Below, piece after piece: positions 48,471-59,118 of a DNA stretch of 64,000 nt. The position numbers and the translations under genes were made by a program. The notes under the pieces were generated by a model. It was not told the DNA's origin. It saw only the letters and a list, made by a program, of their open reading frames with translations, and did no database searches. This DNA comes from Mytilus trossulus (Eukaryota > Mollusca > Bivalvia > Mytilida > Mytilidae): positions 65,704,929-65,768,928 of the forward strand of contig NC_086382.1 in the NCBI RefSeq assembly GCF_036588685.1, given 5' to 3'. The stretch's first letter is position 1; the number at the start of each line of letters is the position of its first letter.

Positions 48471-49250
48471 TTGAATATTGTTTTTATTGGTATAAATATT
48501 GATTTTATTATCAGTTAATTAATAGGAAACTAAATTATACTAGAATGTTATATACATATACACATTCATGGACATACAATATGTCAATACTTGTAACTTG
48601 GCATTGCACACAGTCATGTTTTTCTCTGACTGTTTATGACGTCTTTACACTTAATCCATTGGATGTTGGATGTGTACAGATTGATAGTTTAGTCTTGAAT
48701 GCATGATTTGTTTTCTTAGTTGTTAGTGGCTTTGAACTAGCTGTCAGAGAACTGCGAGTACTCTCAGATCTGTTCATTGTGTCTTTTTGTTGTCGGGATG
48801 TGCAAGTACCTGGCCACGTCCACTTGTATTTTTGTCCATCTGATGATTTAAGCTTTTTTCAACTGATTTTTATAGTCCGTTCTTGTGTTGTACTGTTATA
48901 CCACTGACCTTGGTTAGGGGAGGGTTGGGATCCCACCAACATGTTTAACACCGCCACAGTATTTATGTATTTGCCTGTCCTAAGTCAAGAGCCTGTAATT
49001 CAGTGGTTGTCGTTTGTTTATGTGTTACTTATTTGTTTTTCGTTCAAATAAGGCCGTTAGCTTTCTCGTTTGAATTGTTCTACATTGTCTTACATTGTTT
49101 TATCGGGGCCTTTTATAGCTGACTATGCGGTATGGGCTTTGCTCATTGTTGAAGGCCGTTCGGTGACCTATCGTTTTTAATGTCTATGTCGTTTTGGTCT
49201 CTTGTGGACAGTTGTCTCATCATATGTTGTTTATATTATCTCATATCATA
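48471..49250 (+). mobile_element. 3' untranslated part and F1 tail of the Penelope-like element
   Basis: From the RT end the sequence runs without a break into TGGCATTGCACACAGTCATG, CGTCCACTTGTATTTTTGTC and then the F1 block at about 48896-49220 (GGGAGGGTTGGGATCCC, GGTTGTCGTTTGTTTATG, CGGTATGGGCTTTGCTCATT). The other F1 copies in the window look like short, 5'-truncated relatives of this tail. Confidence 0.6.
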
Positions 49251-49667
49251 AATCTAACGTTTTTGGAAAATTTGATTTTGATTTTTTGATTATTTTTGCT
49301 CGGAATGTTTAACGACATATATTCGCCGTCATGTAAACTTGACACCATGTTTTTGGTCGAAAATGTTTATACTACCAACCGTATCCAATAAAGATTACGT
49401 TTTTTCAATTAGAAGAATAAAAAAGACTGTTTGCTGTAATTACACTGTATAATCATGACCTCCACATTATTTAAGATTATTTTTCATTGTAAATTCACCA
49501 TCGTGGTTTTTATGAGGATCGTTTATTTACATAACATTCGCTATTCTCTATTTATATCCATGTCATTGATGTTATACACTTTCCAGCGCTTTTTGCTATT
49601 AACAATTAAAATGATGAAAAGATCCGAGAGGCCCGAGAAAAAAACTAAACGCGGACCTCCACGGCAA

Positions 49668-49885
49668 TAGTTATCAAAGGTACCAGGGTTATAATTTAGT
49701 ACGCCAGACGCGCGTTTCGTCTACATAAGACTCATCAGTGACGCTCATATCAAAATATTTATAAAGCCAAACAAGTACAAAGATGAAGAGCATTGAGGAT
49801 CCAAAATTCCAAAAAGTTGTGCCAAATACGGCTAAGGTAATCAATGCCTGGGATAAGAAAATCCTTAGTTTTTCGAAAAATGTAC
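49668..49885 (+). mobile_element. F4 copy
   Basis: ATAGTTATCAAAGGTACCAG, ACGCCAGACGCGCGTTTCGT, GAAGAGCATTGAGGATCCAA, AAGTTGTGCCAAATACGGC. It has one terminal repeat only, unlike the copy at 37183. Confidence 0.65.
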
Positions 49886-50254
49886 GATATTAACAATGTC
49901 GGATTCCACAATTGAAAAATCAAATAACTTGGATTATGTGAAGGTCATGAGTATACAGTGCAATACACATTACAGATTCGGGATGATTTAGACAACAAGG
50001 TGTTCATGTAAAGACACTTGTCTGTTTTTGAAATTGTTTTCCTTCCTCATTTTTCTTTTCGTCGGTAAATTGCCGTCTCATTGGCGTATGTCTTTACATT
50101 TCCTTTTCATTCTCTTATATGTATTATAGATAAAACAAAAAGCATACTACAAATCTACTCTTTTGAACGTTATTTATGATTTCGATAAAAGTACAGAATC
50201 GAATCGACAAACCATGAATATATATCGTAATGTTACCATTATTGATAAGATTGC

Positions 50255-50260
50255 TTTATT
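50255..50260 (-). promoter_or_regulatory. AATAAA polyadenylation signal of the TPR gene
   Basis: AATAAA on the minus strand 25 bases past the stop codon, implying a very short 3' UTR. Confidence 0.55.
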
Positions 50261-50284
50261 GTTAACTTTAACTTCTAGTTATCA

Positions 50285-51325
50285 TTATTTCATTATCATA
50301 TTTTTCATTTGCGGTAAAATGTATTTCAATTGCTGCATCATCATTTTTTGTGGAATGTCGACAGGAGCTAGAAATGGTAAACGTTTTTTCTCCGCATCTT
50401 CTGCCAAAGAACAGTACTGTAAGGCATTATCAAACTTTTTTTTCAACACATATATGAATGCGATCATGTAAAAAGCATTAGGGTATTGCTTTTCACATTC
50501 TGGAGCCATGCTTATGAATTTTTTGAACAACTCAATCGCCTTATCAGGGTCAGTTTGCATGTGATGATATGCAATGCCATAAAGAGCACTACAGTTGGAG
50601 TTGTCTAGATCGAAACTTTTCTGAAACGAATCAAGTGCTCGCTCAGGCTGACCAGTAGAAACGTATTTCGCACCAAGATAATAATATATGTCAATAAGAA
50701 TACTTCTCTGATAAGGCTGAGAATCTACGTTCAAACTGAGTTTTAAAGCCAATAGTTCACCTGATTTTATGTATGATTTTGCTGATTCGAAATCAGAAAG
50801 AAGGTTTTCTCCCTCTTTTGCTTTCGACAAATTTCTCCAAAAAATTATCAGGTGTGCATACTCAGCAAAAATATCATTAGGTTTCAACGAAAGGTATTCG
50901 TCGATAAGAACAAGTGTTTTCTCTGGTGAACGCAAAGGCTTAAACAAACTGTTTTCGTAAATGAAGCCAAATACAATATTCTCGAAAGCTGGTCGTAAAT
51001 TTTCACAGTCTTTCAAATTTTCAACTTTATCTTTATCGTATGTATTCAGTACTTGTGATGCCGTATCATAGTGATAAATAGCTCGGCGATACTTTTCTGC
51101 TGTCGGAGAATTTGGATGCTGTAATAAATCTCTTTTATGGAAACTGGTTTCATTTTCAAATACTCTCGTAGAATCGTTGGCTTGTTTAGCCATTTCTGCG
51201 TATGCACTTTTCATAAAGTTAAATGTTGACGAAAATACTGGATTTTCCATGTAATTCTCGGGATTTGGGATGTTTTCCGTTCCAAAAAACCTTGCGAAGT
51301 CATGCTGTAAATTGTTATTCGCCAT
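50285..51325 (-). CDS. Tetratricopeptide-repeat (TPR) protein, 346 residues
   Basis: One long open frame from ATG at 51325 to TAA at 50285. Three TPR-type helix pairs are seen at residues about 207-240 (LGAKYVSTGQPERALDSFQK), 244-277 (YGIAYHHMQTDPDKAIELFK) and 281-314 (YMIAFIYVLKKKFDNALQYC). The N-terminal 200 residues are helical and acidic without a domain I recognise. There is no signal peptide or membrane span, so it is probably a cytosolic scaffold protein. The start has ATGGC in a good context. A CTTTATATTTTAG acceptor at 51365 suggests an intron in the 5' UTR. The coding part has no intron, unlike the SOD genes. Its partner and pathway are unknown. Confidence 0.85.
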   Translation of the reverse strand: MANNNLQHDFARFFGTENIPNPENYMENPVFSSTFNFMKSAYAEMAKQANDSTRVFENETSFHKRDLLQHPNSPTAEKYRRAIYHYDTASQVLNTYDKDKVENLKDCENLRPAFENIVFGFIYENSLFKPLRSPEKTLVLIDEYLSLKPNDIFAEYAHLIIFWRNLSKAKEGENLLSDFESAKSYIKSGELLALKLSLNVDSQPYQRSILIDIYYYLGAKYVSTGQPERALDSFQKSFDLDNSNCSALYGIAYHHMQTDPDKAIELFKKFISMAPECEKQYPNAFYMIAFIYVLKKKFDNALQYCSLAEDAEKKRLPFLAPVDIPQKMMMQQLKYILPQMKNMIMK

Positions 51326-51489
51326 GTTAATTCGCTTTTTACTTTGGTATTTTGTATTATCACTCTAAAATATAAAGAACATTTTATTGAGTGAATGACT
51401 TTACAAACTAAAGGCTCCAGGGAGCATGTGTTACTCACATGATATTTTTGTTTACAATTGATGCATCAAATAATGCAACCATTATAGTT

Positions 51490-52180
51490 TGCTATAATTT
51501 CAGAAATATGTGCCAAAAAATGCATTTTATCGTTATGTTTTTTTGTATTTGTTTAGCTTTATCGGATATGTTGGTTAGCAGGCGGAGTCATGCGACAGAT
51601 TTATTTAGACTAGATACCCTAATGATGATTGTGAATAAGTTTGGTTCTATTTCACCCACTAGTTACAGAGGAGATGTTTTTTTGGTAAAAGTTAACGACA
51701 ACGTAAAAACATTGACTTTAAACGGCAACAACTCTTTGAGGGATGAAATGACAATTTCGATCGTGTGAACTTTATTTGTACATCTCACTTTGCTAAACAT
51801 TATATAAGTTTACAGTTTTTTCTATCTATTTGTGATATTTCCTTAAAATTACCATGTCAGGGGCAACGACCCAAATACGACTTGGCTGATTCGGTGAAAT
51901 TTCAGGGCAGACAGTTATCAACCTAATGAACATTTTTAAACACGTCAGATTTATCTAAATGCTTTAGTTTTAGAAACATAAGGCCAAAAATGACATTTTA
52001 CTCCTATGTTATAGTGTTACCCTTTGCGGCCATGTTGTTTAGCAGGAGGTGGTCTTATGACTCAATTTTCAAAGTATATATCCCAATAATGATTGTAGCC
52101 AAGTTTTATTAATTTGGCCAAGTAGTTTTAGAGAAGAGTTTGTAATGGTTACCGACGATGAACGACGATAGGGGACGACG
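51490..52180 (-). repeat. Left arm of a large F5 foldback
   Basis: Reverse F5, about 1.5 units: AGGAGATGTTTTTTTGG, TACAGTTTTTTCTATCTATT, CAGGGGCAACGACCC, TAGAGAAGAGTTTGTAATGG, then CGACGATAGGGGACGACGG at the centre. The frame at 51439-51768 lies inside it. Confidence 0.65.
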
Positions 52181-52184
52181 GATT

Positions 52185-52790
52185 GAATTTTTAACTCACT
52201 TAACCCGAAGGGCCAAGTGAGCTTTTCTCATCACCTGGCGTCCATCGTCCGTCGTCCGTCGTCGTCTGTTAACTTTTACTAAAATCTTCTCCTCTGAAAC
52301 TAATTAGCCACTAAATCAAACTTAGCCACAACCGACATTGGGGTATCTAGTTTAAAAAATGTGGCCGGTGAACGGGCCAACCAACCAAGATTGCCGCCAT
52401 AGCTAAAAATAGAACATAGGGATAAAATGTAGATTTTGGCAAACATCTCTGAAACCAAAGCATTTAGAGAAAACTTGTCCACAATCATCATTAGAGTATC
52501 TTGTTTAAAAAATGTGTCCGATGACCCCGCCTGCGAACCAAGATAGATGACATAGCTAGAAATAGGATATAGGATAAATGCAGTTTTTGGCTCATATCTC
52601 TGAAAATGAAGCATTTAGAGCAAATCTGACATGGGGTAAAATTGTTTATCAGGTGAAGATTTAGCTGTCCTGAAAATTTCACCAAAACATAATGTTGTTA
52701 TGAATTCATCTGCTTCGTTACTTTAATATGCACATAGACCAAGGTGAGCGACACAGGCTATTTAGAGCCTCTTGTTTTATTTAATTCTTA
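52185..52790 (+). repeat. Right arm of a large F5 foldback
   Basis: Forward F5: GAAGGGCCAAGTGAGC, CGTCCGTCGTCCGTCGTC, AATCTTCTCCTCTGAAAC, then tandem heads with CCAAGATTGCCGCC and CCAAGATAGATGAC. It ends at CAAGGTGAGCGACACAGGC, itself similar to the centre. Confidence 0.65.
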
Positions 52791-53271
52791 TGAACATATA
52801 TTCCAGTTATTTGAGACACAAAAGTAGGCTTATACTTTAATGCAATACTTGTATTTCAGTTAAAAATAGAGTCGAGAAGTTTAACGATTAAGAACATGAC
52901 GAGCATACTTATTATTTGATTTTTAGACAAGTAATCTATTATACCATCCCTTGTTACCATAAGATTTTTTTTTCTTCAAATTAGAACATGTCTTTATAAA
53001 AACTAAATTGCTTAATAAATTTATTGCATTGGTTGCAATGAATTATATTGATTTCCCAGTTAGATAAAAACCGATAATTTCACATGTGAAATAAACTTGG
53101 TTATTCCACTCTTTGACGTCATACAACAATACATGTAGGTGTTGTCAAGACGTCGATATATAACGGCGGATCAAAACAAATTGTGAATGCGTAGAAAAAA
53201 AAGATATAGTTCCTTATATGTTTTACATTAATTTCTTTAAAAAAAAGCAATTTGCCAATGTAATAAAAAGA

Positions 53272-53430
53272 AATAACTAACTAAAGAATTCAAATATCGA
53301 AAAACATTCAACTCGTTACAGAACAACACTGATAATTAACTCAAGCGATACGCGCATTCGTGAATTAATGTGTTGCTCGGTTACTCGTTAAATATTTTTC
53401 TCTATTTGAATTCTTCGATTAGTTATTATA
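53272..53430. repeat. Foldback element
   Basis: Arms of about 65 bp: TAACTAACTAAAGAATTCAA at the left, TTGAATTCTTCGATTAGTTA at the right, with GAACAACAC facing GTGTTGCTC near the centre. A TGACGTCA palindrome sits about 150 bases to the left (53114). Confidence 0.65.
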
Positions 53431-53574
53431 TGAATAATTATTCTGTTTAAATGTATATTAACATTAAACTTTAAATGTTATTGTTATTTAATTATTGTAT
53501 TTAGAGGATCGTATTGAAGATAACAGATTGATTCTTTAGACAAATTATGCTTGTTCCGATAACAAAATTAGGTG

Positions 53575-54065
53575 AATGTTTTGACTCATTAAACTCTGTT
53601 GTAATAATTTAAAGTAATACAGAGATTTCTTTCGTTGAGATACACAAACAACATACGATGGTGACAATGGAACGTCACTATGTAATGAAAAAAAATAACA
53701 GTAGGAAATGAAATATCATCTCTTTTATCATAAAGTTTGGTATTATGCTTCCCGTTCAAGATAAAGATATCACGATCTAGGAAAAGGCAATGTTCATTGT
53801 AAGTGACAGCTTTATTCAAAGTCAGTTCGGCAGGATAATACTCTTAAGTGTACATACTACATACTGAAATATTCATTATTGAGAACCAATATATCATCCA
53901 AATATCTAGTTCCAAATATCTAACTCATAGCAATACAAATATAGGTCCGCAATGAGTGGTGTACAGTTTGTCAACATTTGAATTCCGAAATATTGACATT
54001 ATGTGGAATCTTCAAAGCGACAACATATGCCATCGAACAAAACTTCAAAGGCAGTTATAGTATCA
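53575..54065 (-). pseudogene. Antisense Penelope-like RT fragment
   Basis: Minus-strand pieces read CTPLIADLYLYCYE, then after a frameshift RYLDDILVLNN (a YLDD catalytic box), YYPAELTLNKA and FILNGKHNTKLYDKRDDISFP. Stops and deletions separate them. It covers only the palm part of the RT and is related to but different from the copy at 46.8-48.5 kb, where the box reads YTDD. Confidence 0.75.
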
Positions 54066-55720
54066 AGGCAGGTTCAATTGACAACCATATTTTGTTTGTT
54101 ATTACTACGAAATGATCTCACAAAGAGTTTGAACATAAATATTCGCATATTGACTTTTGAAATGCATGTTCTTTCCGAATTTTTCAGTTCTGTTAGGGTA
54201 CACAATCACATAAAACACTCGGCACTGGGAGAGACAAACATGTTTATCGTGTGGGTTAGAATTATGATGTGCTTATATTAAAACTTGCTGAAAGGAACAC
54301 ATTCCTTATCTTTAATCTATTTTCCATTTTAAAATACGCTGCTGCCCGTTTCCAATGTCAAATCAGGGTAATATGCTTTTTTTTTCTTTTTTCTTTTTTT
54401 ATTCTTTTTCATAAAGTTAACGCATTTGTCTGTTAGGTAGTCCAATGTTAGGAATAAAGTATTAACCTATCATTATTTGCCGCTATTCTTGTAGCAAGTT
54501 TCTTTGAAGCTCAGTTCACACGTAACTAAAAAAAGGCAGAGAAAATTGAAACCCGCAAAAGACGCTCTGCCGAGTCAACTGTGGATTGTATTTATGAATT
54601 GGCCTGACAACTCTTTGTTGTGGCTTCAAAACAATAGCAACTACATCTTCTAACGCAGTTTCTAAAAAGTTGAGAAAAACAATACCCCAGTTCTGATCGA
54701 TTTTAGAGTTCAATGTAATTTGAAGGCGTTATTAATGGTCACCGCCATATCAGAATTAATTGTTTGCAACGAAAGAGTCAAAGGCATCACAAGTGATAAG
54801 ACATACTATACATAAACTAGAGCCAAAAGCAATTCGGTTCTTCCATTAACCTCGATAACCACCTGCCTTAGATTTCAAATCTCCAATGCTTTTTTCATTA
54901 ATCTTATAAATAGCATGGTATAGTTTTCACAGTAATATGGGATGATTGTGTACAATGCGTCTATCCGAGCCGTCCAACGGGTTATGGTTGTATTGGCATT
55001 TTTTCATTGCCTCCTGACATAACTAGTTACAGCTATCGTCTTCCTCTTGACTTGAAGTTCCATTACCTTATTCATAAGATCAGTCTTGATTATAACATTT
55101 CATCTTTAAGTATATTCTTTCTGTTTTCTGAATAACAGTAAACCAGGTCAGTTAAACCACATTACTGTAAACAGACTAATTTTAGCGGACACTTTATTTC
55201 GCCTTTGCCCCTTTCTAGTCAAAATTGCGGCGATTATTTTTTGCGATTTTTAATTTACTTGATGTAGTTATTCAAGGACATAGCCAAGTTTTACATATTC
55301 GCGACGATTTATATTCGCCTTATTTTGGTATTCGTACAACTTGTGAACATTAACATAATGAGCCTTTGGGCAATTTCCCCGATTGCGAGTTTGCATGCCG
55401 TTGACGTGCTCAGTCATGGTATTTTTCTGGTATTTCAACTCAAAGTTTCAAAACAGGTAGTAAAATAAATTTCTGACCTCAATTTTTTTCTGTTTGATTA
55501 AAATTGTTTTTGCATTGAAACATCTAAAATTTAGATTTAACACATATTACATTTAATGGGATATCAAAGCAGGTAAATGGGAAGATAACATGTTTACTGG
55601 AAGAGGTACAGCTTCGTCAAAACAGTAAATAGAAAGTAAACCTCAGGGTTCCATAACTTTTTATTCTTCGTGGCACGAGCCAATTCCCCCCATATGTTTG
55701 TTGCATTGTCTGTTGTTTTT
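54066..55720. other. Gene-free stretch with a worn repeat
   Basis: About 55045-55110 holds one unit-like piece of the 122-bp satellite found at 56.3 kb (CCTTATTCATAAGATCAGTC). About 55150-55330 is an odd block rich in GCG triplets and T runs (TTTGCGATTTTT, ATTCGCGACGATTTATATTC). The frames at 54003-54281 and 54516-54713 have no domain content. Confidence 0.4.
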
Positions 55721-55724
55721 CTTG

Positions 55725-55875
55725 CACTTAAGTGTTCTGTTGTTTCCTTATTTTCCTCTTATTGTTGATTTTTTTCACACTGTTTTAGTTTGTAACCCGG
55801 ATTTAATTGATTTTCTCTCAATCGATTTTTGACATTTGAAGAGCGGTGTACTACTGTTGTCCTTAATTACATCAC
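55725..55875 (-). repeat. F2 repeat, reverse
   Basis: TTTAGTTTGTAACCCGGATT, CTCTCAATCGATTTTTGAC, then GAGCGGTGTACTACTGTTGT. Confidence 0.6.
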
Positions 55876-56319
55876 TACATACATGATATGTATATGTTCA
55901 ATGAAAAATTCTGTTGAAGCATTTGTTCAAAGAAAAAAATCACAAATCAGCAGTTTTGCCTGTTTGCCTATGTGAGCAGTCAATTACAATACTGCAACCT
56001 CATTCCACGGGCACGATCATAGCCTTGTGCGCTTTAATTTGGAAATGTAGCTTGTGATGTTCTCATCAATGTTTTCATCGTCTTGTTTCTACAAAGCTCA
56101 TCTGCTAGCTTGTAGTCATTACTTGTTACAATCTTCTCACGTATCGCGATCCCGCAACAAAAAATAAGTTTATACTCTACTTTAATGGAGGCTAATGTGG
56201 ACATTGCATTTACGAACGATGACGCAAAATTTAATCAATTTGCTTAACCAAGGCAAATGTATCGTATGACATTAGTGAATCGGTCTAGTAATAGATGACA
56301 CAAAAAGATGTTTAATGAC

Positions 56320-56755
56320 AGGTTCTAACATGTCTAATAGTTTTTAAAGAAAAACGTCATTCTTAAGATTCTAATCTATGACTTGAATTTCAATTACCTT
56401 ATTCATAAGATCAGTCTTGGTTATAACATTTCATCTTTAAGTATGCTTCTAATAGTTTGATATTTTTAAAGAGAAACGTCATTCTGAAAATTTTTATTTA
56501 TGACTTGAATTTCAATTACCTTATTCATAAGATCAGTCTTGGTTATAAGATTTCATCTTTAAGTATGCTTCTAAAAGTTTGATATTTTTTAAAGAAAAAT
56601 GTCATTCTGAAAATTTTAATTTATGACTTGAATTTCAATTACCTTATTCATAAGATCAGTCTTGGTTATAACATTTCATCTTTAAGTATGCTTCTGAGAG
56701 TATGATATTTGTTAAAGAAAAACGTCATTCAGAAAATTCTAATTTATGCAAACTG
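56320..56755 (+). repeat. Tandem array, period 122-123 bp, about 3.5 units
   Basis: The unit marker ATGACTTGAATTTCAATTAC begins at 56378, 56500 and 56623; a truncated fourth unit ends at about 56746. Each unit has CATAAGATCAGTCTTGGTTA, TTTCATCTTTAAGTATGCTT and AAACGTCATTC. Confidence 0.9.
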
Positions 56756-56759
56756 TATA

Positions 56760-58215
56760 GTTGGTTGATAAAATGGCACAACTGAAGCCAAAATAGCATT
56801 CGTTGGTAAAAAGTATTAAGAAAGAATTACTTTTTCGGAATGCAATGATTCAAATACTTCCATATATTTCATTACATTTTTGAACTCAGTTAGAATTTTG
56901 ATAATTTAACACTACTATAGACTTTTTAGTGAGAAGAAACACAGAACACTGCCTTTTATGATTGTTTAGATTTTAGATAATATTTTGTAAATTAACTTAC
57001 CCTGACGACACAGGTTTTCCTACGTCATGCTATAAACTGTTTCTGGTAAAAACATATCAATTATTTAAACAGTTTCCGAACACTGAAGCTGATGTTTACC
57101 AGTTGTTTGTCTAGACAATCATAGTAAAAACTCAATCAAAAGGTCTGCACACATTTTATGTTACTTTAAATATATTTGTTATTCGTTACATAAATGGAAG
57201 TTTCCTTAACAGAACATGACCTAAATATTGGTTAACGATTCAATGCAGACGAAAAAAAACAAGACACTGATATTTGATACTTATGTTATTTGTAGCTATG
57301 GCGTATTGATTTTAAAAAAATCGTTGAAGTTTAGATGTTTAAATAATGAATCTTCATACATTCAGTAAGTATTGTATTTGTAGATTATAAGTTGTTTCAA
57401 TTTGTATCGTATCTTTTTAACGTTCATGTCTTTACATTTCATAAGCAATTACGATCATAAAATAACATTCATTAACTAATAGTACACAGTCAATAGCACG
57501 TCATTTGGGTTCTAACAGCATAATACACAATACTTTTTTTTTTTCGAAAAGCGAAAGTAAAATTAAGACTTGTATTTATTTGTCTAGCATTGGTGCCTAG
57601 AAAAAGCAAGAAGCTAGTTATACAGCGAGAGACCAAAGAACTGTAAGAAGTAAGATTTTATATGTGTTACATGTATCAATTTTTTTTTTTATTGCGAGAA
57701 GAAATGCAGTGCATGAGCGTAGTTTACATCTGACAATACCGTGTCGAGTGTTTTTCAACCTTAATTTTCGGTAAAGTAAAGTTATTGAACCATTCGATTT
57801 ATGTTGGGAAGATGTTTTTGGCGAAATATATTTTGAATAATATTCTTGCTCATATCTAACACTAAAATCAAGATGTGGGGAAACAACAAAGTGGGGATAT
57901 CTGAAGTATATATTTAGTAGATTTATAACACAGTTGGGTTTGAGAAATCAATGGGACAGAAAAGTGATATTATCCTACATTTTCTACCTACAGAATATAT
58001 TTCTATCATGTATAGCTAGGGGTTTTGTCCTGATTTGGTTAACTTTTGGTCTTTGTCCCGGTTAAGTTAAAATGTGACCTTTTCCAGTTAAATTTTCTCT
58101 TACACTACTGTTTCGGGTGAGAGTGAAGGTTGGTTAAAGCGCATAAACCCTTTGCATTTGTTTGCAATTATCTTAAGTCAGGAGTCTGGTTTTATTAATT
58201 TATAAATTTCCTGTT
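56760..58215. other. Gene-free AT-rich stretch
   Basis: No gene, RNA or recognised repeat family seen. Confidence 0.35.
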
Positions 58216-58219
58216 ACAC

Positions 58220-58350
58220 TAAACTTTGAACTTGTTTGGCATAATACCTATTTTGATCTGAGCGTCACTGATGTGTCGTATGTAGACGAATCGCGCGTCT
58301 GGCGTATCAAATTATAACCCTAGTACCTTTGATAACAATTTCAGTTGCTG
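58220..58350 (-). mobile_element. F4 copy, reverse
   Basis: AAACTTTGAACTTGTTTGGC, GAGCGTCACTGATGTGTCG, TAGTACCTTTGATAACAATT. Confidence 0.6.
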
Positions 58351-58973
58351 TTGTTTGTTAATGTGGTTCAAAAGTATTTCTCGTTTCTCGTCTTATTTTA
58401 TAGATTAGATCTTTGGTTTTAAACAAGTTTGTTTTCAGGGCTACAATTGTTTACTTTTTACACATTTTGACTAAGACAGAGATACATTGGCACTCATTAC
58501 ATTTTCGGATTTCTATCTCAATGTTTATATAACATATCGGCTTTTAAAAAAATAAGGTTCCAAGCATCACAGAAGAGACATTTATTGTCAATATGCAAAG
58601 CTGGAACAACAAATTGGTACTGTATAATTTTATATCAACCCGTATTTTGAAATGTGCATCTACTTATAAAAAAATCACTTATCCAATAATTCAGTAGCAA
58701 AGTACTTGTATAAATATACGGAGTATTGTTTTATAGAAGAGTGATTTGTTCTGAAAACTAGTAAAACAGTTGAAATAAAAGAAAGTATGCTTTATGCACG
58801 AATCTGATTTATTGTCCTTGTTTGCCTATATTTTTTTTGGATTATATCTGCTAAACAACGTTTTAATAAGGTTTGAACTTGTGTCATGCAATATATTTTT
58901 ACACGAATTTAAAAATACAGTTTAAAAGTTCATTTTGAAGTTAAAATAATGTTGATATTTGATTATTGTGTAC

Positions 58974-59118
58974 ATTATAAGTTATCTACGTTCATATCCG
59001 TAGATATGAATATTTTAACTCCCTGAAGTACCCCAGTACACCATGAGGCGAAGCCGAAGGGTGTACAGGGTACTGAATATCCATATCTACGGATATGAAC
59101 GTAGATAACGAATTTATC
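58974..59118. repeat. Nested palindrome
   Basis: Perfect 28-bp arms at 58981-59008 and 59082-59109 (GTTATCTACGTTCATATCCG and its complement), extended outward imperfectly (ATTATAA against AATTTAT). A second stem lies inside (GTACCCCAGTACACC against GGTGTACAGGGTAC). The tip holds GGCGAAGCCGAAGGG. Confidence 0.9.
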
